Assembly (NCBI RefSeq): GCF_032854445.1 | Contig: NC_088295.1 | Location: forward strand, 34,335,385 to 34,399,384 | DNA from: Liolophura sinensis | Taxonomy: Eukaryota > Mollusca > Polyplacophora > Chitonida > Chitonidae | Direction of reading: 5' to 3' | Length of the DNA: 64,000 nt | Shown: in pieces, positions 1-11,153 of the stretch | Position numbering within the stretch: position 1 is the first letter of the stretch | Layout of the letters: every line of letters begins with the position of its first letter | Notes under the pieces: generated by a model | What the model was told of the DNA's origin: nothing | What the model saw: only the letters and a program-made list of their open reading frames with translations | Databases searched by the model: none | Made by a program: the position numbers and the translations under genes

Positions 1-1485
1 TGCGCCTTAGCGGTACATACTGACAGTAAACTCACCCGGCCATGGTTGACGGAGGAGGTGTGCTTGACGACATTGCGCCTTAGCGGGATATACTGACAGT
101 AAACTCACCCGGCCATGGTTGATGGAGGAGGTGTGCTTGACGACATTGCGTCTTACCGGTACATACTGACAGTGAACCTCACCCGGCCATGGTTGACGGA
201 GGAGGTGTGCTTGACGACATTGCGCCTTAGCGGGATATACTGACAGTAAACTCACCCGGCCATGGTTGATGGAGGAGGTGTGCTTGACGACATTGCGCCT
301 TAGCGGTACATACTGACAGTAAACTCACCCGGCCATGGTTGACGGAGGAGGTGTGCTTGACGACATTGCGCCTTAGCGGGATATACTGACAGTAAACTCA
401 CCCGGCCATGGTTGATGGAGGAGGTGTGCTTGACGACATTGCGTCTTACCGGTACATACTGACAGTGAACTCACCCGGCCATGGTTGACGGAGGAGGTGT
501 GCTTGACGACATTGCGCCTTAGCGGGATATACTGACAGTAAACTCACCCGGCCATGGTTGATGGAGGAGGTGTGCTTGACGACATTGCGTCTTACCGGTA
601 CATACTGACAGTGAACTCACCCGGCCATGGTTGACGGAGGCGGTGTGCTTGACGACAATGCGCCTTAGCGGGATATACTGACAGTAAACTCACCCGGCCA
701 TGGTTGACGGAGGAGGTGTGCTTGACGACATTGCGGCTTAGCGGTACATACTGACAGTGAACTCACCCGGCCATGGTTGATGGAGGAGGTGTGTTTGACG
801 ACATTGCGCCTTAGCGGTACATACTGACAGTGAACTCACCCAGCCATGGTTGACGGAGGAGGTGTGTTTGACGACAATGCGCCTTAGCGGGATATACTGA
901 CAGTAAATTCACCCGGCCATGGTTGACGGAGGACGTGTGCTTGACGACATTGCGCCTTAGCGGTACATACTGACAGTAAATTCACCCGGCCATGGTTGAC
1001 GGAGGAGGGGTGCTTGACGACATTGCGCCTTAGCGGTACATACTGACAGTAAACTCACCCGGCCATGGTTGACGGAGGAGGTGTGCTTGACGACATTGCG
1101 CCTTAGCGGTACATACTGACAGTGAACTCACCCGGCCATGGTTGATGGAGGAGGTGTGTTTGACGACATTGCGCCTTAGCGGTACATACTGACAGTGAAC
1201 TCACCCAGCCATGGTTGACGGAGGAGGTGTGCTTGACGACAATGCGCCTTAGCGGGATATACTGACAGTAAATTCACCCGGCCATGGTTGATGGAGGACG
1301 TGTGCTTGACGACATTGCGCCTTAGCAGTACATACTAACAGTAAACTCACCCGGCCATGGTTGACAGAGGAGGTGTGCTTGACGACATTGCGCCTTAGCG
1401 GTACATACTGACAGTGAACTCACCCGGGCATGGTTGATAGAGGACGTGTGCTTGACGACATTGCGCCTTGGAGGTACATACTGAC
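1..1485. repeat. 73-bp satellite array, about 20 units, homologous to integrin-like exon 4/intron 4
   Basis: Units repeat every 73 bp from the left edge, each with TGACGACATTGCG, CGGTACATACTGACAG and CACCCGGCCATGG. Variants (CGGGATA versus CGGTACA, GACGG versus GATGG) alternate in patches, suggesting unequal exchange of multi-unit blocks. Read on the minus strand, a unit contains ATGTCGTCAAGCACAC, then CTCCTCC and CCGGGTGAGT. This is the sequence of 12606-12680 in the integrin-like gene, including the exon 4 donor. The minus strand encodes RNVVKHTSSINHGR; exon 4 encodes RQNVVNHTSSISQDR. The array is cut by the window edge. Confidence 0.9.
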
Positions 1486-1489
1486 GGTG

Positions 1490-2130
1490 ACACTTGGTCA
1501 CACAGTCACAAATATGACAACAGCTACCCTAATATAGTTCTGATCAACAAAATAGCACCGACATTTGGTCACACCATTACAAGTACGAGAGCAGCTACTC
1601 TAATATAATTCTGATCAACAAAATAGCACCGACATTTAGCCGCACAGGCACAAGTGTGACAGCAGCTACCCTAATTACAGATCTGATCAACCAAATGGCA
1701 CCGACATTTGGCCACACAGTTACAAGTCTGACAACATATACTCTAATATAGTTCTGATCAACAAAATAGCACCGACATTTGGCCACACAGTTACAAGTAT
1801 GACAACAGCTACCCTAATACAGTTCTGATCAACAAAATAGCACTGACATTTGGCCACACAGTCAGGAGTCTGACAACAAATACTCTAATATAGTTCTGAT
1901 CAACAAAATAGCACCGACATTTGGCCACAAAGTCACGAGTCTGACAACATATACTTTAATATAGTACTGATCAACAAAATAGTGCCGACATTTGTTCGCA
2001 CAGTCACAAGTATGACAACAGCTACCCTAAACCAGTTCTGATTACTCAAATGGCACCGATACTTGATAATGTAGGCATAAGTATGCTTCAGAACAAGCAC
2101 TTCAGTAGCTCTCATCAACCACATAATACA
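1490..2130. repeat. 71-72-bp tandem array, about 9 units, related to integrin-like intron 3
   Basis: GATCAACAAAATAGCACCGA recurs at about 1542, 1613, 1685, 1756 and onward. Units end near CTAATATAGTTCT. The outermost unit (2040-2110), read on the minus strand, matches the end of intron 3 of the integrin-like gene (TATCGG...ATTTGA...ATCA...AA at about 12470-12515). The array lies exactly where intron 3 would fall in the inverted copy, between its exon 3 and its exon 4 satellite. Confidence 0.8.
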
Positions 2131-3689
2131 GACATTTTCAAACGTGTTGTTTAAGTAACAAGTAACAAGCAGTAAAGGAATGAGTTATCCTACAATACAG
2201 TGGGACATCGCGAACTTGACAAATGAACTATTACCGGACATGACGCTTTATCTTATGGGTGCATGAGGGCAATAGCAATTGATCACTCATTAGACGGTAT
2301 GACACCACGCTCATGTAATTTGCAACACAAAAGACTTATTAGCTTGACGTGTTAAAATCATTTAATGTTTGAAAGAATTTCGAAGGTTTTTTTCTGTACA
2401 CTTTCAATATTCGCAGTGCAGGATCGCTGTTGTTCTCATTGGTTCTCGACATCTGGACCCTGTAGTTGTTTAAATGGGAGTCTTCCATGGAGCAATCGAC
2501 GCAAGAGAAGTTTAATCAAAATAAAGTAGTAAATAGGTATCAGTTTAAAAATCGAAGGGGAGTAAACACTGAAATTTAGTGTAAAATACATGTGAACGGG
2601 TGATGTGTTAGAATAGAAGTCATGGCATCTTTCACTACGTATACGCCTGTGATAACTCCAGTAAAACGGAAGTGTCCATTGTTTAAGGACTCGGCCGCTA
2701 CTTTGGTGTTAAGATATGTATATATTTTAGGGAAGGTTAAATGATAAGGATCGGAACAGTCAGAATTGCTTTCTTAAATTGTAAAAAAAAAACGCGTTGA
2801 ATTAAAGCAATTGTTGTTAGTCCGGGAGGATAATACGGAAACAAAAGATTTCTGCCGTTTCCACTTTTGCCTGGTGTAATTTTTTTTGAACCGTGGTGCT
2901 AGCTATATTCATAGGGTATCCTTCATATCAATTTAATATTTCAACCTGGCGTCTCTTAGGACACGAAGTAGCACTTTAATCATGGACGACAAATATCCAT
3001 ATAATAGGGGGGTTCTTAAGAAGCATATTGGGGAAGAAATTTTCGAAATACTGGCTTAGTTTTATGGTAGCATGTTCATGGGAAGCAAATACTTAAGATA
3101 GTATTTGTAAGGAGAGGTAGGCAGTTTTAGTCTTTGCAAAACTCCTGTTTATCTTCATAATGCTATGCAGCATGTATGCGCGCCTGGTTCAACATCAGTA
3201 CGAATATGGTCTGTATAGACAACGTGTGGATGTACAGACAAACGTGTGGATATGCAGACACATGTGTGACTGTACAGACAAATGTATGGTTGTCTACCTC
3301 ACTCCGGGCGGGCGGCCGGACACTGCCCACACGTCTTCTGTTGACAAGGAAGGCTGCGGGTCGCCAGCGGGTTACCAACTGAGCAAGTATTAGATTAAGG
3401 GAAGCTTTGAATACAAGACTATAAAAATATGAAACAGCACTGATTTAACTTGGTGATAAAATGTCAGGACATCTACAGATAATCCAAAATAAAATACATA
3501 TATAAAATGCAACTGTAGCTTAAAGTCAGGAAATGTTCCATGTAGCTGGCGAAGGACAGGGGGTTTACTCCTGACACACCAATCCTTAACCCTAAGAGCC
3601 GTAGTCTTATAGCTAAAAAGAGTACGACATAAATAAAATAAATGTAGTAGGAGTAGAAATGAATACAAGTTCGAACCCAGCTCTCGAAC

Positions 3690-4040
3690 GGCCTGGGTGG
3701 CCTAATGGTTAGAGCGTCCGCCTCAGGATATCAGGGGGACCAACTCCAAAGGGCTCACCGGGTCATACCAAAGACTTCAAAAATTGTACTTGCTGCTGCC
3801 TCGCTTGATGCTTAGCACTGAGAGGTTAGAGCAAATAAATGTGGCCCGGTGTAAGTATAATGCGACTAGACGGGGTGTCGTGTCTGGTGTCTTCGGTATG
3901 ATATTTCAGCGGGGGCAAGACAACACTTTGGCGCCATGGACTCACCCTTCCACAAGAAACACAATATGTACACAAACCCAATGACTCCTCGTCATCATAT
4001 GACTGAAAAATTGCTAAGTACGACGATAAAACACCTATCA
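3690..4040 (+). repeat. tRNA-headed SINE, family A
   Basis: The head TGGCCTAATGGTTAGAGCGT is a tRNA-like A box, and the body contains CATACCAAAGACTT, TTTGGCG..ATGGACTC and a 3' tail CATATGACTGAAAAATTGC with AAGTACGACG. A second copy lies at 14.51-14.82 kb. This copy sits in intron 2 of the inverted pseudogene and has no counterpart in the right arm, so it inserted after the duplication. Confidence 0.75.
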
Positions 4041-4629
4041 TATAAGTAATTAAATATAATGTAAATCACAAAATATCTACAATAAGTACAGTAATTAAAG
4101 CTCTTAGTTTAACAATCCTTAATCATCCAATGCTTTCGCTGGGATTTGTTAAGAATAACGTTGTTTTACTCTGGCCACTCCATCTAGGCTATATGCCTGA
4201 ACGCTTTGTGTACAAATGAAAAATTCTTTAGTATGACGTTAACATCATTCACTGGATAAATGAATGAATAGGTAAATAAATAAATAGGCAAATATATAGG
4301 TAAATAAAAAATAAATGATGCCAAACAAGGTGGACAATACCTGAGGCACAGCAAACCACCACAGCAAGGATGATGAGGGTGTTCAGATTGCTTCGATAAG
4401 AAAAAGAATAAACAGCCCATTTTATAATGTCTATCCAGTTCTGTTTTCAACCGGGTGTCACAAGCCACAATTAAGATTAAATGTTTGTTATACACGAATA
4501 CCGCATTGACCACAACTACATGAATGATGTCATCTGTGGTAGTTGATACATATCGAACTTGACGCAATGTCCAGCTGAATGCAGTAAAGGTAAAAACAAA
4601 ACCCAATGTGCTATACAGTTTAGAGTGAG

Positions 4630-4985
4630 TGAGTGTTTGGGGTTTAAAGTCGTACTTAAGCATTTTTCAGTCATATGACGGCGATGGAGCCCTTAGGGTG
4701 CATGTACGTGTAATGTGCCTCCTTGTTGCAGGACGGATTTCCACCTCTCTTCTGTCTAGAGCTGCTTCACTGAGACGACTTACCGCAGACAAGTAAGACG
4801 GCCCCGCCCGAGCCATTGTACTGATACGGGTCATCCAGTCGCTGCACTGTCCCCTTAATGCTGAACGCCAGGCAAGGAGGCTACAACTGCCTCTTTTAAA
4901 GTCTTAGGTGTGACCCGACCCAGGATTTACCCTGGATTACCCCGAAACGTGAGCTTTACCAACCATGCTATCGGGGTGGGTCACT
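4630..4985 (-). repeat. SINE-like element, minus orientation
   Basis: On the minus strand it ends with CATATGACTGAAAAATGC, AAGTACGAC and a run of CACTCACTCA, the same tail as at 4.0 and 8.47 kb. The GC-rich body (4.68-4.98 kb) differs from families A and B. It lies within intron 1 of the inverted pseudogene and has no match in intron 1 of the right copy. Confidence 0.6.
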
Positions 4986-6432
4986 ACAGTCTAGCAGAAA
5001 AAATACACCATTTTGTTTAGTGGGTTTAGTGGATGAAACTTTTAAGTTCCGTTACAAGACGGCAAAAATGTTGTAACAAAAAAGGCTTATACTATTCAAA
5101 TTGTACTTCTGCATCGTTAATAGATTACTGCATGATCAGCTTTTCTTCGTTTCTCAATTACAAAGGGATGGGTTTTTGATTGTTCAACAATGAAGTCATG
5201 CAGCTGAAAGTTCAGCGCTATAGTTGAACATTCTTAAGTGGGGTGAACAATTTCTTTTGACGACATCTATGACATACACGATATTTAAAGGTACACTTGG
5301 TACCTGCATATATATTACAAAAACTTGGTATTGGTTTATTCCAGCACAAACGGTTTGGAGCTTAGACGATAATAGCAGATGAAACTTTTAGAGACAGTAC
5401 TACCATAAATAGCTTATAGTATGTTATCAGTTCACCAACTCTCATGCAGAATGTGTACACAGATCGTTGAGGTTTCAACAATTTCTGACTTCAACGTTTA
5501 ATTAAACTGAACTAGCAGAACATGTAGTTATAAACTTCCAGATAGCTTGAAACTGTTAAGCGCTGACAAATAACAGAAATCCTTTTGGTATACGAAGCGC
5601 TATAGGCACATGTCCTAATTTAATCGTCGTCACTCAGTGTTTGGTGTGAGCATACGCCTGCCATGTTTCTGCTGGTCTCCCCCTATAACTACTTGCGCCG
5701 TTGCTTGTCAAAACTCAAGGTAAATGGCTTCAGACCCCTATTAATTTTCCATAAACCACAATGTTAACGTTAACGATGTAACTTACTCCCTAACATTCCG
5801 TGGCCAGTAAATTTTGGTACACACCAAAGGGAACGTCACTCACAAGCTCATCGCCACCTGTCTCTTTGTGTCCTCCCAAACTTTCATCATTAAAACTCAT
5901 ACCTGCGCAAACATTAGACAATTTCCATCATTTTGATATCAAGCATGCGCTCGTTCATCAAAAATGGGACGCTAGCAGCGAAAAAAGACTTTACACTCTA
6001 AAACAGACAAAATTTCATTCGTCCTGCTGAAAATCGGAAGTGCTAATATTAATACGATACTGATTCCAAATGCAATGCCACATCATTTAGTGGAGACAAG
6101 ATAACGAGATATGCTACACTAGCTACATGGTGTAGAAATGAACGGATGTTTGAATGACGCCATGTGTGACGTGTGTGGGTTAAGATACCAAGAAATTTGA
6201 TATGTGTCATCGCGTACACTGCTGCGACGGCGGTCTTGGCTGGGGTATAAGATGTCTATCTGGAGGGCTCTATATACACCAGCTAATCCGCCGGTGACAC
6301 TAAATCAAAGAACAAAGGATTAAAAATATAACATTGAAAAACAAATTAACAAAAGTTAAGAAGTAATTCTACACTTCCATTTTCTGCCTACCTTCTGCCT
6401 GTGTGGCGCTAGCGTACAGCACCTTGAACCCT

Positions 6433-6454
6433 CTCCCTCCCCCCCCCCCCCCCT

Positions 6455-6531
<77 letters not shown>
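6433..6531. repeat. Poly-C plus (CT)n microsatellite
   Basis: Fifteen or so C residues are followed by about 35 CT dinucleotides. On the minus strand this is a GA tract immediately upstream of the inverted exon 1. The right arm has a much shorter GA tract at the same place (9559-9572), so the long tract expanded in the left arm only. Confidence 0.95.
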
Positions 6532-6535
<4 letters not shown>

Positions 6536-6899
6536 ACAAACAATCTGGGTATAAGCAGGGAGTCCAGGATACGGGGGTTGAGGTGAAGAAATCGAGTGTG
6601 CCTGAGGATGTCATGAAACTTGATAGGTGCTACTTGTTCTCGCCAAGATTCTAACCTTCACTCAACATATTACACTGACAAGAAAAGTTGCGTCTGTAAA
6701 AAAAAAAAAATGGACAACTACCAAATAGTACATATAAAGTGTATATAAATATAGAACGCCTGGTATGTCCAGTATGCATGAATGGATAATGTTCAAATCC
6801 TGCTCGTACTGAATGACCAATCTGACTTTAGTGTAGTCTTTGGTGGCATAAATATTCACAATTTTAGTAGCATTGTGTACTAAAAGGTATAGCTAAGCT

Positions 6900-8980
6900 G
6901 TTGGTGAATGACGCACCAAAAGAATTTGGTATACGTTTTAACTAGAGGAAAGAAACAATGAAAAAGCAGCTCAAAACAAGTCCATACCATATATGATGAT
7001 CATATAAAAAAAATGGTCATACAATCACCTTAAACAAGTCGATCGAATCCCCTAAACGTCTGCAATACACTGAAAGATAAATAGATCTAAATAGATAGTC
7101 ATTTCCAGCAAAATTTAACTACAATAATTTATCAGCTTAAGAATTTGGAAAGATCTCCGCAAAAAATAATTCCTGGCCATGCCCCCACTATAACGGCTTC
7201 ACAGATAATGTGTCGAATAAAAACCATTGTCACTTGGAGAGACGCGCTAAGGTACCTGCATACATCGTTTGTGTTGAACATTTACCTGGTCATACAAGTG
7301 TTATATGTATATAGATATACAGTAAGTAGTAATGTCTTGGTTATTACCCAAGATGCGCTTTCCAGGGAGTTAGCCTATATAGCGTCTAAAATATTACATC
7401 ATAGGGCGCAAACAAGCCTCCACGTATATATTTAGTTATATATGTCCAGTGATTGCTCTGATGCACTGAGGTACCTTTCTTATTATTCTTGGGGCTCTAT
7501 TTTCTTAGCATTCTCTTGCAAATTCTTGCAAATTGGTTTGCAATTATGACAAACCTATCCAGGATTTCATTTCTAAACTAGACCTAGCTTTAGGATTCTT
7601 CTGCTTGTATGTAAATTTTTAGTCCTTACTTGTATTAAGTTACATATGTCAGAGAATGTCAGAGTTAAAACACAGATGTAATGATAACTGGGCTTCCTTA
7701 ATTAATGACGTAATAGGTTCCAACCAATAACATTTTGCTTTCAACACTGCGGATTGCATTTATTTGTATTTATTAAACAATAATGGAATTTACATCAATA
7801 CCGGCGTCTCTTTCAAACTATGATGAAAACTTGGATGACATTTAAATTTTAAAAATTTAAATCTGATTACAGTATACAGTCGTAAATTTGCATTGTAACA
7901 CTATTAGCTATATAATGGACGTTTGGCAGTACGTGCTGCAAAGTCTTTTTGCCTTTCTTGGACTTTCGATTAGTTTGAAACCACGCAGGAGATTTGTTTT
8001 TACACAGAATACACAGATATCAATAAGTGAAATTAAGATATATCTCGAGGTAAAATGTGATATCTGTTAATAGTTTTCATCGAATATTTACATTCTATTC
8101 ACTAAATCTCCCGATATTTGCCAGGAAACCGTGCACATGCAGTCACGTAATCTATCAATACTTACACGTAATTCTATCAAATATTTTCAAAGAAGACCTT
8201 CATTTTTACGTCTTCAGTTGTAAAGGTCAGATATACCCTACCGAAATCTGTACAAGTGGATGCCAACAAGCCAGTTTCGAAAGCAGACCTTTTGAAGCTT
8301 GTCAAAATTCTATCTACCGTTTCCTTTTGTAGAACCTGAGGTCATAAAAATGGAAGTCAAACTTACTTGTTTGACGTTCAGCATTAAGGGGATAGTGCAA
8401 CGACTGGTTGAACCCCCTTCAGTATAATGGTTCGGATGGGGCTGATTATTTGCCTTTCGTGGTCATATGACTGAAGAATTGCTAAGTGCGACGTTAAACA
8501 ATAAAATCACTCACTCACTCGACATTGTGATTACCATGGTTGAAACTATGTAGGCGCGTTTCTCGATGTACAATTGTTGCAATCAGCTAATGAATTCTTA
8601 TAAACCATACATTTGTCCAACAAATATTAAGATTTAAAGAATGTAATAGTTATGAATTTTCACGATAAAAGAATCTACTTTATCCCGCCTTCCTATACCT
8701 GAATTTTAGTCAAAAGAAATGACTTAAAACGTGTCTTCGGCTCTCTGAAAGACATCAACTTCCGGAGCTTAAGCGACCCCTGGACCCTGGCTTGTTAGGT
8801 TGTTAGGATAATAGTTCCACATAATTTTCCCATCTATCCCAGACTTTTTGACATTCTGCTTTCCCTGATGTGCAGATATGTACGTGTAGATAAATAGAAG
8901 CCGTTAACCATTCTCGTGTGCTAAGTTATATGTTCAGATAAATTATTTAAAAAATGAAATGATAGTTTGTGTTAAAAGTT
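6900..8980. other. Spacer between the two inverted arms; no gene seen
   Basis: AT-rich sequence with only short chance frames. Weak inverted similarity continues inward (about 7.10-7.15 with 8.92-8.96 kb) and fades. A SINE tail fragment is present at 8.38-8.52 kb. If both arms were once expressed, this was a divergent promoter region. Confidence 0.5.
8380..8520 (+). repeat. SINE 3' fragment
   Basis: AGTGCAACGACTGG leads to GGTCATATGACTGAAGAATT, GCTAAGTGCGACGTTAAAC and a CACTCACTCACTC end. The tail is the same as at 4.0 and 4.63 kb. Confidence 0.65.
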
Positions 8981-9608
8981 TGTATGTTCTTCTGTGTGCT
9001 ATAGTATACACCTGGAGTTTATCTACCTTCAAGCAAACAAAGCTACTAAATTGTGAATATTTATGCCATCAGTGCTGCTTTCAATAAAGTCAAATTGGTC
9101 ATTTAGCCCGAATAGGATTTGAATAGTATTCATTCGTGGATATTAGATATATATGCAACAAACTGCAGTAAGCATGTGTGTACTCTTTTTTTTAATGTTT
9201 GGTAATTGTGGTTCAAACTACCTGGAGGCAAACTCAACGAAAATGCATTTTTCGGAAATTGTGTTGGTTTTTCAGAAGGTGGAAACAAGGGTACAGTTTT
9301 TCTTGCCAATTTAATATAAGTATGTAAGTGGGGTAGAGTCAGTAACTTGTAAGGAACAAGTGACACGCGTACGTACTTAAAGGTCTTTCAGCGCGAAGTC
9401 GGCTGTTTTAAAGCTTATCAAGACAACGTCTGCCGGTCGGAATAGAGTCAAATTTCATGATATCCTGAGGCACACGCGATTTCCTTCCCCCCCCGTGCCC
9501 TGTACTCTCTCCCTAGACCAAGGCTTTGTTTGCCAGAGAGAGAAAGAAGACGGACAGAGAGAGAGAGAGAGGTGCTCTACATCGCACAGGCAGCAGACGG
9601 GCAAGAAA

Positions 9609-11153
9609 ATGTAAGTGTACTATTACTTCTTAATTTTATCTAAGCAATCGGGTATGGATCTAAATGATAATGCCTTCCTTTGTGCTGATGATATCTCGGG
9701 TGGGAGGAATAAGTTTCTGTTGTATTTCAGCCTTTTGTTCTTTTATGCATTCTCTCTAGCAGCTTAGTGCATGTGAGTAAAGAGATCCTCGGACGGATCG
9801 TATAACGGAGTTAAGGCTGCGACAGCAGAAGTGTACATGGCGACTCAGTTTGACACATCCATCCTCCTTAAGCCGTGCCATGACATACCGAGAAACCTAC
9901 TTAAAGCAGATGTCTTTTGCTCCGCGTATACGACTGTTCTATAAATTGAAAAACCACACAGGCGTCATACAAGGAGCCATTCATACACCCGATGCATTTC
10001 TACACTATGCAGCTGGTGTATAGCTTATCTCAATGTCATCATGGTTCCGCTGCTTTGACCTTGACCCTTGACAAACAACGTCACCAATGTTTATAGATGG
10101 TATCATAATCTCACAAAATCCCCCTTCTGGGACCACGATAAATTTAGGATATGTTGTGTACAACATTTTTAATACTAAAAGCGTGCATATAATTTGTCAG
10201 CGCCTAACAATTTCAATCTGCAAGAGTGTTAGTGTCGACCTATTCTAGATTGTTACCAAGGAAGTGAAATGATACTAAATAATACTAGTATTTGAGTCTG
10301 AAAACGTCTCATTTATAATTATGTTCCAACCCGTTTGTGCTGAAACAAACCAGTACAAGTTAACTAAAGCTTATGTTGTTGTGATTTATGTTTTGGGCAC
10401 AAATGTCCGTTAGAGTATCGTCGAAGTCGTAGATGTCGCCAAAAGAAATTGTTCACCACACTCAAGAATATCCCTGCTGAACGCTAAGTCATTAAACGCG
10501 TTGTTGAATTCGTCTTCAGAGAGGTACTAACAAATTGGTAATAATTGCATGGGACATATTTACATGGTAATATATACTGGGGAAAGGCTGTATACACCAA
10601 ACTGCTCATGCCTTTGTTTAAAAATTAATATCTGAAGGAGGCGGCGTGCCCCTGCCAGTTTTGGAGATTGTCGGAATTAGAATGCCATCTTTATTTTATC
10701 AAATCAAACACTCATCTTCTAGTAATTAAGAAAAATGGAGAAAAGCTTAACGGGAATCTATTAACATTGCAGAAATGCCTTTTAAATGTTTGAATATAGA
10801 ACATTCACCAACCTAGGGAACAGAACAGAAAACTGATTATTCATCTGAATTGTATGGGACAATGGACTTTGTAGGATACTTATCCATATATGTTGTAGCA
10901 GACTTCTAATTTTGGCATATCTTGATTTGTATCTATTAAAAGAATGGACAGTCAATTTCCCCAAACCACAGATGACTCCATCCGTGTAGTCAGGATTGAA
11001 GTCTTTTATATCAAACAACCAAACTTAACTGAGACATCAGTGAAAGCCAGAAGTGGATAGGCCTCATTAAATGGCTTCTTATTGATTTTATTTTTTATCA
11101 AAGGAATCTGAACACCCTCATCGTCCTGGCTGTGGTGGTTTGGTGTGCCTCAG
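9609..11153 (+). CDS. Integrin-like exons 1-2: split start codon and signal peptide
   Basis: Exon 1 ends in AAAAT followed by the donor GTAAGT; exon 2 starts with G after an AG acceptor at 11102-11103. The ATG is therefore split AT|G by a 1.49-kb intron (9611-11103). The first residues read MNLNTLIVLAVVVWCAS, a good signal peptide with a hydrophobic core and small residues near the cleavage site. Exon 2 is 50 bp and leaves phase 1, which matches exon 3. Exon 1 is otherwise 5'UTR; a short GA tract lies just upstream (9559-9572). The promoter is probably within 9.0-9.57 kb, a segment that has an inverted match at 6.5-6.9 kb. Confidence 0.75.

Larger units (their letters stand above)
3298..6379 (-). 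pseudogene. Inverted, decayed copy of integrin-like exons 1-3 (head-to-head with 9609-11806)
   Basis: Minus-strand matches to the integrin-like gene lie in the same order: exon 1 end at 6379, exon 2 at 4341-4390, exon 3 at 3298 to about 3366. Exon 2 still encodes NLNTLI-type signal peptide residues. Defects: the exon 1 donor is GGAAGT instead of GTAAGT; exon 2 begins with C, so the split start codon would read ATC; the exon 3 acceptor is TG instead of AG; exon 3 has a 1-bp insertion and a 17-bp deletion that removes the C-x-W-C cysteines. Intron sequence is also conserved. Two SINE-like insertions (3.69-4.04 and 4.63-4.98 kb) are absent from the right copy. This cannot make the same protein. 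Confidence 0.8.
1..6900 (-). repeat. Left arm of a large degraded inverted duplication (partner about 9.0-12.74 kb)
   Basis: Reverse-complement matches found by eye run in order: 6.73-6.88 with 9.04-9.19 kb, 6.53-6.62 with 9.45-9.55, 6.35-6.42 with 9.57-9.64, 6.10-6.17 with 9.96-10.05, 5.52-5.58 with 10.19-10.24, 5.21-5.35 with 10.32-10.50, 4.34-4.40 with 11.10-11.17, 3.04-3.37 with 11.71-12.06, about 2.04-2.10 with 12.44-12.53, and the 73-bp units with 12.60-12.74. The centre is near 7.9 kb. Coding and intron sequence diverge similarly, so this is an old genomic duplication, not a retrocopy. Confidence 0.8.

Noticed and set aside
7-255. 82-codon minus-strand frame at the left edge
   Set aside because: Satellite-derived. 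The frame shows homology to integrin exon 4 but reads through donor and intron sequence.
3690-3760. tRNA-like sequence with TGGTTAGAGCGT
   Set aside because: It continues into a SINE body and recurs at 14.5 kb; it is a SINE head, not a tRNA gene.
4184-4663. 159-codon minus-strand frame
   Set aside because: It covers the inverted exon 2 in a different frame and simple AT-rich sequence; a chance frame.
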